Shown: positions 58,307 through 64,000 of the stretch, one piece after another
How positions within the stretch are numbered: the stretch's first letter is position 1
Layout: every line of letters begins with the position of its first letter
DNA from: Acetobacter ascendens
GTDB lineage: Bacteria > Pseudomonadota > Alphaproteobacteria > Acetobacterales > Acetobacteraceae
NCBI RefSeq assembly: GCF_001766235.1
Contig: NZ_CP015164.1
Span: 124,001-188,000, forward strand
Direction of reading: 5' to 3'
DNA length: 64,000 nucleotides
Position numbers and translations under genes: made by a program
Notes under the pieces: generated by a model
What the model was told of the DNA's origin: nothing
Databases searched by the model: none
What the model saw: only the letters and a program-made list of their open reading frames with translations

Positions 58307-58990
58307 ATTCTCATTCAATGCCCCACTAAAAATGGGGGGATTACCAAAGCCGCAAACGGGGGAAAACAGCAGGGCGGAAAACACCTTGCGCACCTGAGAC
58401 CAGTCTACCCCATACAGGGGGCTACCGGCAGGAGACATAAGCTGATTGGCAAACCCAACCCCAAGAATGGACCCCACCAAAGCGTGGGAGGAACTGTTGG
58501 GAATACCAAAGGCCCACGTAGCCAAATTCCAGATAATAGCGGAAAGCAGCAGGGCAAAAATCATGGCATGGCCAGCACCACTGCCAACTTGCAGGATAAG
58601 CTCTACTGGCAGAAGCGTAACAACACTGTACGCCACTGCCCCGGATGAAACCAGAACGCCCGCAAGGTTCCACATGCCAGACCACACAACCGCCACCAGA
58701 GGGGGCAGGCTGTTGGTGTAGATTACGGTGGCCACGGCGTTTGCCGTATCATGAAAGCCGTTTACAAATTCAAAGCCCAGCGCAATTAAAAGCGCCAGAG
58801 CCAGCAGTGCAAAGGCCCCAATGGCCATGCCGTTTTCACCAGCAGACCGCAGATCTGCCAGAACACTATACCCTACAAAAACAAGGGCTGCCGTTACCAC
58901 ACCCATAAAGAACATGCGGAAGGCTTGGTTGGTGCCTCCCTTCATGTTGGGGCGTGGTGCGGCAGCCGGACTCAGCAACGTGCCGGACAT
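58289..58990 (-). pseudogene. Pit-type phosphate transporter, truncated by IS3
   Basis: About 215 native residues of an inorganic phosphate permease: LIALGFEFVNGFHDTANAVATVIYTNSLPP, the N-terminal half-signature (split by family as GFEFVNGFHDTAN), and WAFGIPNSSSHALVGSILG, with several membrane helices. The native sequence ends at 58346 (SALLFSPVCGFG) and continues into the IS3 end to a stop at 58289. PitA proteins have about 500 residues with a second matching half, which is absent. Not functional as a transporter. Confidence 0.88.
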
Positions 58991-59060
58991 GGATTTTTCC
59001 TGACTGTCAATTTCACTCTATGGGGGAAAAGCAGATCTTTTCCCGTCCTGCTGTCAGGTA

Positions 59061-59285
59061 TCAGACGGCGTGGGCCGGCTTGCCGGCCCCATGGGCCGCT
59101 GTAGCAGGGCGTGCACCTGCACACGCTTTGCGGCGTGCGGTATGCGGCAGGGCGGCATACGGGTGCGGGGTGCCGTTACGTTCCCACACATATAGCAAAG
59201 TGGTGCGCCAGCGCTCACGCACGGCTTCGCGCCACTTTGGCTTATGTGCATCGGGCTGCATTGCAGTAACTGGTTCAGCACACAT
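59061..59285 (-). CDS. Small hypothetical protein
   Basis: A 74-residue protein starting at ATG 59285, with GGAGGAG 8 bp upstream. The middle (KWREAVRERWRTTLLYVWERNG) looks like a real amphipathic helix and the C terminus is Ala/Arg/Pro-rich. No family is recognised. It sits between the truncated pit gene and the aco genes. Confidence 0.5.
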   Translation of the reverse strand: MCAEPVTAMQPDAHKPKWREAVRERWRTTLLYVWERNGTPHPYAALPHTARRKACAGARPATAAHGAGKPAHAV

Positions 59286-59347
59286 TGTCTGCTTCTCCTC
59301 CAAACAGGATGAGCAGTCCTTTAGCCCCTTGCTGGCCCATTGTGCGT

Positions 59348-59547
59348 GACGCTTTCATGACAACCGCTAAGAATGGTTCGCAAGACCGCAGCGCTAACTC
59401 TCTGAAAACATGTTATTATATTGAAATAGTAATATCACATATGCGTTAAGAACATATATTACTTCCTATAGGCCGGAACGCCGCCTTTCCTCCCTACGTT
59501 GGCACCCGTGTAACGCTGTGCAGATGTATGGAAAGGTCAGGCAGAAC
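59348..59547 (+). promoter_or_regulatory. Upstream region of the aco genes
   Basis: An AT-rich stretch (59400-59470, with TATTATATTGAAATAG and CATATGCGTTAAGAAC) precedes acoA. It presumably carries the promoter. A TGGCAC at 59498 recalls a sigma-54 -24 element, but the -12 GC is 2 bp too far for the consensus. AGGCAGAAC lies before ATG 59548. Confidence 0.4.
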
Positions 59548-59935
59548 ATGTCGGTTCAGATTTCAAGAGAAGCCCTGCTGCGTGCGTATCGGAGCATGCG
59601 TACCATTCGCGTTTTTGAAGAGCGCCTGCACGGTTATAGACCCACGCACCACATCCCCATTGGATGAGGAAACCATTTTGGAATCCGTATCCGAAACAGG
59701 CCGTCTTGTGGTGGTGGATGAAGCCAGCCCACGCTGCAATATGGCGTGCGATATTTCTGCCCTTGTGGCGGAAAAAGCGTTTTTCAGCCTTAAAGCGCCT
59801 ATCCGCCGTGTGGTGCCACCGCATACGCCGGTGCCGTTTTCCACCCCGCTGGAAAAGCTGTACATGCCGGATGCCAACAAAATTGCCGCCGCAGTGCGCT
59901 CCATTACCTCCAGCCAGAAACAGAAGGTTGCATAA
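59548..59935 (+). pseudogene. acoA-acoB deletion fusion (acetoin dehydrogenase E1)
   Basis: The first 28 codons from ATG 59548 (MSVQISREALLRAYRSMRTI, then RVFEERLH) match the N terminus of AcoA, the E1 alpha subunit of acetoin dehydrogenase. At about 59622 the sequence passes into the C-terminal 100 codons of AcoB, the E1 beta subunit (VIDPRTTSPLDEETILESV to SSQKQKVA, stop 59935), but in another frame, so AcoA stops after 39 codons at 59667. Roughly 1.6-1.9 kb of normal acoAB is missing. E1 activity cannot be made from here. Confidence 0.85.
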
Positions 59936-59938
59936 GTT

Positions 59939-61105
59939 ATGTCCAACACCATTACAGCACTCACCATGCCCAAGTTCGGTTTGGCCATGACAGAAGGCAA
60001 GCTGGCATCATGGACAGTATCTGTTGGCCAGAGCGTGCAGCAGGGTGATGAATTGGCGGATATTGAAACCACCAAAATTACCAGCAGTTATGAAAGCCCC
60101 GCCGCAGGTGTGCTGCGCAAACAGGTGGCAGAGGCGGGGGAAACCCTGCCCGTGGGCGCATTGATTGGCGTTCTGGCTGATGCTGAAACGCCAGATGTGG
60201 ATATTGAAGCCTTTATTAAAAACTTTCATGCAGAAAACCCGCAGGATGCCGCAGCAACGGAGGATACCACTGCCGGAGAACCCAAGCCGATTACGGTGGG
60301 CGAACATACGTTGAATGTGCGTGATGTGGGCACGCATACGGGCACGCCCATTGTGCTGGTGCACGGGTTTGGTGGAGATATCAGCAACTGGCTGCTCACG
60401 CAGGATGCCTTGGCCGCAGACAGGCGCGTGATTGCGTTTGACCTGCCGGGGCATGGGGCTTCCTCTAAAAACGTGGGCACAGGCACGCTGGCATTTTTGG
60501 CCGGTGTGGTAAGTGAACTGCTGCAAACGCTCAAAATAGAAAAAGCCCATGTGGTGGGCCATTCTCTGGGTGGTGGCATTGCGTTGACCCTACTGCGAGA
60601 CCACCCTGATCAGGTTGCCAGCCTGAACCTTCTGGCCCCTGCCGGGTTGGGCAAGGATGTGAATGCAGATTTCATCAGCGCTTTTGTGGATAGTGAAAGC
60701 AGCCGGGATATGAAGGCTGTTTTGCAAATGCTGGTGCATAACAAAGCCCTTGTGGGCCGGAAAATGGTGGATGCCGTGCTGCGTGCTCGCCGGTTGGATG
60801 GTGCGCGCGATGCCCTGCACGTTATTGCCAAGGCGTGCTTCCCCAACGGGCATCAGGCGGATGATCTGCGCCCGGTATTAACAGGGGCGGAAACACCCAC
60901 CCAGATTTTCTGGGGCAAGGAGGATGAAATTCTTTCCGTATCCAATGCCTCTGGCCTGCCAGATATGATCCCCGTGACAGTGTATGAAGAAACAGGACAT
61001 CTGCCGCAGCTTGAACGTGCAACAGAGGTTAACAAAGCCATTGCCGTGTTTGTAAAAGACCCCGAAGCCGCGTTAAGCATGGCCCGGATGGACGCTACAG
61101 CCTAA
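59939..61105 (+). CDS. acoC: Acetoin dehydrogenase E2 (dihydrolipoyl acetyltransferase)
   Basis: A 388-residue protein with an N-terminal lipoyl domain (lipoylated Lys46 in DIETTKITSS) and an alpha/beta-hydrolase-like acyltransferase domain (VHGFGGDISNW, nucleophile Ser209 in VVGHSLGGG, late His in EETGHLPQLE). AcoC accepts the acetyl group from E1 and passes it to CoA. It starts 3 bp after the acoB remnant, so it was one operon. The gene is intact although its E1 partner is deleted. No lpd gene follows. Confidence 0.92.
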   Translation: MSNTITALTMPKFGLAMTEGKLASWTVSVGQSVQQGDELADIETTKITSSYESPAAGVLRKQVAEAGETLPVGALIGVLADAETPDVDIEAFIKNFHAENPQDAAATEDTTAGEPKPITVGEHTLNVRDVGTHTGTPIVLVHGFGGDISNWLLTQDALAADRRVIAFDLPGHGASSKNVGTGTLAFLAGVVSELLQTLKIEKAHVVGHSLGGGIALTLLRDHPDQVASLNLLAPAGLGKDVNADFISAFVDSESSRDMKAVLQMLVHNKALVGRKMVDAVLRARRLDGARDALHVIAKACFPNGHQADDLRPVLTGAETPTQIFWGKEDEILSVSNASGLPDMIPVTVYEETGHLPQLERATEVNKAIAVFVKDPEAALSMARMDATA

Positions 61106-61135
61106 CCCCCCAACTCTCCCCCATACGCCCGATCA

Positions 61136-61180
61136 TGCAGGTGCCTTCTATACGTAAAGTGTAGAGGGCATCTGCATATT
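61136..61180 (+). terminator. Hairpin terminator candidate after acoC
   Basis: An 18-bp stem with G-U pairs, TGCAGGTGCCTTCTATAC with GTGTAGAGGGCATCTGCA, and a 5-base loop, followed by TATTGTTTGTT. It is located 30 bp after the acoC stop. Confidence 0.7.
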
Positions 61181-61376
61181 GTTTGTTAAAAACGCTGCAT
61201 TGTTCTTTAGATATAGGAAGCGATGTTATGACATGCACGCATTTCCGGCACGCTGAATCCGGGTGCATGAAATTGATCTATATCAAGGGAGAGGCGATCA
61301 GAAAGCGGTGATACTCCTAAGCGTGATCACAAGGGCGCCGCGTGCCGGGCCTTTGTGTCAGAACAAGGAGGATAAA

Positions 61377-61862
61377 ATGACCAGTTACGTGAATACAGGC
61401 CGCTCCCCAGTTGTGCGTGTTCCTGTTGGCACTGTACGGGTGGCAGATCCGTTTTCTGTTCTGCAGCGGCAGATGAGCCGTTTGTTTGAAGATTTTAAAA
61501 CACCAGAAGGGGCTGCAGCCGCTACAAGCCGCTTGGGTGCTACCGATATTACAGAAAACGCCAGTGCCTACGTGGTGGCCACGGAAGTGCCGGGTTGTTC
61601 TGAAAATGACATCAAGCTGGGCACAGCCAACGGGCTGCTGACCATTAGTGGCGAAAAGAAAAAGCCCGAACTGGAAGAAGGCACAAAGCACCACGTTGCA
61701 GGCCGCCAGTTTGCCGCTTTTGAAGATTCCTTTGCCATTCCCGAAGATGTGGACGTGGATAAAATTTCTGCCACCATCAAAAACGGTGTGCTGACAGTGA
61801 CCATGCCCAAAAAAGCGCAAGCCAAACCGGCAGAACGCCAGATTGCCATTAAGGCAGGCTGA
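61377..61862 (+). CDS. Hsp20/alpha-crystallin small heat-shock protein
   Basis: A 161-residue chaperone that holds unfolded proteins. N-terminal arm with DPFSVLQRQMSRLFEDF, then an alpha-crystallin domain (ATDITENASAYVVATEVPG to AIPEDVDVDKISATIKNGVL) with the conserved NGVLTVTMPK. The C-terminal AERQIAIKAG carries the I-x-I motif. ATG 61377 follows AAGGAGGA at ideal spacing, so high expression is likely. No clear sigma-32 promoter was assigned. Confidence 0.93.
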   Translation: MTSYVNTGRSPVVRVPVGTVRVADPFSVLQRQMSRLFEDFKTPEGAAAATSRLGATDITENASAYVVATEVPGCSENDIKLGTANGLLTISGEKKKPELEEGTKHHVAGRQFAAFEDSFAIPEDVDVDKISATIKNGVLTVTMPKKAQAKPAERQIAIKAG

Positions 61863-61903
61863 AAACAGGCGAGGTGTTCAACCTTGCTAGGAAAGATAGA
61901 TTT

Positions 61904-62080
61904 ATGAGCACGAAAAACAAAACGGTACAGATCGGCAGCACCAAATACGAAATGCTGGGCGTTATCAATGATGGTGACAGCAAGGTGCGGCTGAAGGACA
62001 GCGCAGGCAATGTGGAGGAAATGACAAGCGATTCCTTCATTACCCAGCTGAATGAAGGCAAGGCCAAGTATCTGGACTAA
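61904..62080 (+). CDS. Small conserved-type protein, unknown
   Basis: A 58-residue acidic protein (TVQIGSTKYEMLGVINDGDS, then MTSDSFITQLNEGKAKYLD). ATG 61904, 41 bp after the hsp20 stop, same strand, probably cotranscribed. The family is not recognised. The ribosome site is weak (GGAAAG). Confidence 0.65.
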   Translation: MSTKNKTVQIGSTKYEMLGVINDGDSKVRLKDSAGNVEEMTSDSFITQLNEGKAKYLD

Positions 62081-62332
62081 TCAGGTAGCCGGATAAAAGG
62101 TTGTTGCAGGCGGGGTGCATAAAGGCCCGCATTGTGGGGTTTACCCAACACACAAAGCGGGCGCTTTAAAAATACAGGGGGCAGGCAGGATGCGGTGAAC
62201 CTGTCTGGTCTGGCTCTTATACGGGTGGGCCGCCCCTGTGTGGCAGGTTTGCGTTATCAGGTTCCCGCACTGGCTGATGTTTTAAACAGGCCGGTGCGGG
62301 AATGCTTTTTTATAAACCGCGTTAAGTCTGGC

Positions 62333-63616
62333 TTAGTCCATCCGCACGGGGGGGCGCACAAAGCCATCCAGCCAATCTGTAAAGCAGGCAATCATGCCGC
62401 GGAATGGCCCATACAGTTCAAACTGATGTTGCCGATACAGCGCCATATGGCCAAGCCGTGCGCTAAGGCCGTGCATAAAGCCACCGCCAAAGGTTTTGCC
62501 ATCTGCAAAGGCGCCCCAACCATTGTAATCCCCCAAGGCCACAATGGCCCCACGGTTTCTGAACTTAAAGGTAGACACGGGCTTTTTGTTAAAGATAAAG
62601 CCCGGCAGATAACGTGCCAGATGGTGCGCTTGTTGGCGGGCCACCTGTGCGGTGGGGGCAAGCGGGCTATCACTAATAAAGGCGCAATCTCCCACAGCAA
62701 AAATGCTGTCATCCAGCGTGGTCTGCAAATTGGGGCGTACCAAAAACTGGCCACCGCGCCCACACTCCAAACCATCCATCTGGCGGGTAACATCCGGGGC
62801 TTTTACACCAGCCGCCCAAACGCGAAACTGCGCATCCACACGGGTGCCATCTTTTAGCATAAAGCCGTGCTCATCCGCACCGCTGACCATTGTGCTGGTA
62901 AGCACCTTGATTTTAAGCGCTTCAAGCTGCTTTTGCGCGGCGGCAGATACATTTTCGGGGAAGGCAGGCAGAATACGCGGCCCGGCTTCCAGCAACGTTA
63001 CGCGCATTTCCGGCGTAACAGGCGTGAAGTTGTAAAGCGAGCCAATATCCAGTGCTTTGTGCAGTTCTGCTGCAAGCTGCACGCCTGTGGCGCCACCGCC
63101 CACAATGGCAATATCCAGCGGAGAACCCCGGCCATAAGCCTGAATAACCGCATGGCGGAAGCGCTCGTTAAAGTTATTGGCTTCTACAATGTTGTCCAGG
63201 AAGATGCAGTTTTCTACCACGCCCGGCGTGCCAAAATCATTGGCGCGGCTGCCAATGGCAAAAATCAGCACATCGTAATCCAGATACCGCTCATCCAGCA
63301 GTACCTCGTGGTCTTCTTCTTCCAGCGGGGCCAGCTTCAGGCGCTTGGCGGCGCGGTCTATCCCGGCAATTTCACCATAGCAAAAGCGGAACCCATGCGC
63401 CGCAGCGTGGGAGATAAAGGTGATGCGGTCATTCTCGTTTCTGGCTGTGCCCGCAGCAAAGCAGTGTAACATAGGCTTCCATACATGGCTGAAGCCCTTG
63501 TCCACCAATGTAATATCTAACTTGCCGGAGCGCCCAAGGCTGTTGCCCAGCCGTGTTGCAATAGCCATGCCTGCAACACCGCCGCCAACAATAACCACCC
63601 GAAACCGATCACTCAT
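62333..63616 (-). CDS. ndh: Type II NADH dehydrogenase-like FAD oxidoreductase
   Basis: A 427-residue peripheral membrane enzyme that passes electrons from NADH to quinone without pumping protons. FAD-binding VVIVGGGVAGMAIATRLG at the start, NAD-binding IAIVGGGATGVQLAAEL near residue 170, and the second FAD motif IFAVGDCAF. C-terminal helices (GGFMHGLSARLGHMALY) can bind the membrane. This enzyme is central in acetic acid bacteria respiration. The ATG at 63616 gives the typical N terminus. Sulfide:quinone or similar enzymes are less likely given the motifs. Confidence 0.87.
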   Translation of the reverse strand: MSDRFRVVIVGGGVAGMAIATRLGNSLGRSGKLDITLVDKGFSHVWKPMLHCFAAGTARNENDRITFISHAAAHGFRFCYGEIAGIDRAAKRLKLAPLEEEDHEVLLDERYLDYDVLIFAIGSRANDFGTPGVVENCIFLDNIVEANNFNERFRHAVIQAYGRGSPLDIAIVGGGATGVQLAAELHKALDIGSLYNFTPVTPEMRVTLLEAGPRILPAFPENVSAAAQKQLEALKIKVLTSTMVSGADEHGFMLKDGTRVDAQFRVWAAGVKAPDVTRQMDGLECGRGGQFLVRPNLQTTLDDSIFAVGDCAFISDSPLAPTAQVARQQAHHLARYLPGFIFNKKPVSTFKFRNRGAIVALGDYNGWGAFADGKTFGGGFMHGLSARLGHMALYRQHQFELYGPFRGMIACFTDWLDGFVRPPVRMD

Positions 63617-63750
63617 CCCACAATATCCCCCTTGCTCCGCACCATGCGGTGCGGAGGAGTGCCGTGCAATCCACTACTTGTTGATCTCACGCACCCGTTT
63701 ATTGTGTTCTACCGTGGTACGCGCCGTTTTGATGACCGAAACCGGCGTAA

Positions 63751-64000
63751 TCAGGCAGCGGCTAAATCCACCACACCAATTACACCTTCCTCGGTGCCAA
63801 ACCCCAGCGTGCAGCCATCCGGGCTATAGGCCAGCGCCGTAATGGCTCCCGCCTTGCCCAGTGATACGGGCAAAACCCGCTGGGTAGATGGTTCCATCAT
63901 TACAACGGTACCATCCGCAAAGCCAGCGGCCACAACCTCTTGTTCGGGATGAAAAGCCACGCGAGTGCACAGCGCACCGCCTGCGCCCGGCAGTTCCATG
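63751..64000 (-). CDS. WD40-repeat protein, C-terminal part (cut by window end)
   Basis: About 83 residues up to the stop at 63751. Two WD-like blades are visible (TRVAFHPEQEVVAAGFADGTVVMME and ITALAYSPDGCTLGFGTEEGVIGVVDL, shown split). The gene continues past the window edge, so start and length are unknown. WD40 proteins form beta-propeller scaffolds. Confidence 0.8.
   Translation of the reverse strand, partial: MELPGAGGALCTRVAFHPEQEVVAAGFADGTVVMMEPSTQRVLPVSLGKAGAITALAYSPDGCTLGFGTEEGVIGVVDLAAA

Larger units (their letters stand above)
57149..58345 (+). mobile_element. IS3-family element, complete
   Basis: A 1197-bp element with inverted ends GGTAATCCCCCCAT. It has the two overlapping frames of IS3 elements. 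The outer flanks differ (CCCCC on the left, AAAGC on the right), so no target duplication is present. It abuts the large repeat on the left and truncates a Pit transporter gene on the right. Confidence 0.9.

Noticed and set aside
59498-59516. Sigma-54 promoter before acoA
   Set aside because: TGGCAC is present but the -12 GC lies 2 bp too far downstream for the consensus spacing.
62081-62332. Small plus-strand frame antisense to ndh
   Set aside because: The frame starting at 62132 lies mostly opposite ndh and has no recognisable protein sequence.

Overview
The window looks like chromosome of an acetic acid bacterium (Acetobacteraceae, most likely Acetobacter). Evidence: three copies of an element matching IS1380 in size (the intact one is exactly 1665 bp with a 4-bp target duplication), an IS1031-type element, GC-rich coding sequence, two TonB-dependent receptors, a type II NADH dehydrogenase-like protein and acetoin dehydrogenase genes. 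The species call rests on family recognition, not on a database search.

Layout. 1-4278: stacked insertion sequences (IS110 remnant, IS110, IS1380, IS5/IS427-type fragment). 4279-9253: AT-rich gap, B12-binding radical SAM enzyme, OafA/SGNH acyltransferase, zinc-ribbon membrane protein. 9416-29355: about 20 kb of contractile-tailed phage structural genes (terminase, portal, protease-like protein, cement, capsid, sheath, tube, tape measure, baseplate, fibre). No integrase, repressor, replication or lysis gene is recognisable, the first gene is split by an IS5-family element, and a tRNA-modification gene (trhO) lies inside on the other strand. 29478-35576: membrane protein, a CPA1 antiporter broken by two frameshifts, and a TonB receptor / APH-fold kinase / PnuC group that looks like a vitamin-uptake operon. 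35696-42633: RcnB-like and His-rich secreted proteins, purU, a DnaA-box cluster that could be a replication origin, DUF488, Rrf2 regulator, SDR, crcB, VOC protein, ferritin-like protein, acyl-CoA thioesterase. 42939-46604: one surface-type gene split by two insertion sequences; its reading frame is restored exactly when both are removed. 46714-53577: TonB, M13 peptidase, a second TonB receptor, a lipoprotein cut by an IS. 53559-58345: IS stack that mirrors the left end, then an IS3 element that truncates a Pit phosphate transporter. 58346-64000: aco operon with a deletion fusing acoA to acoB, acoC, hsp20, a small protein, ndh and part of a WD40 protein.

The strongest structural signal is a pair of 3590-bp inverted repeats (689-4278 and 53559-57148) that share the same nested IS junctions and enclose about 49 kb, including the phage cluster and the candidate origin. 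Recombination between them would invert that segment. At least ten IS copies or fragments lie in 64 kb, and insertion, deletion or frameshift has damaged at least six host or phage genes. Several frameshifts fall in short homopolymers, so sequencing error must be excluded before calling them mutations.
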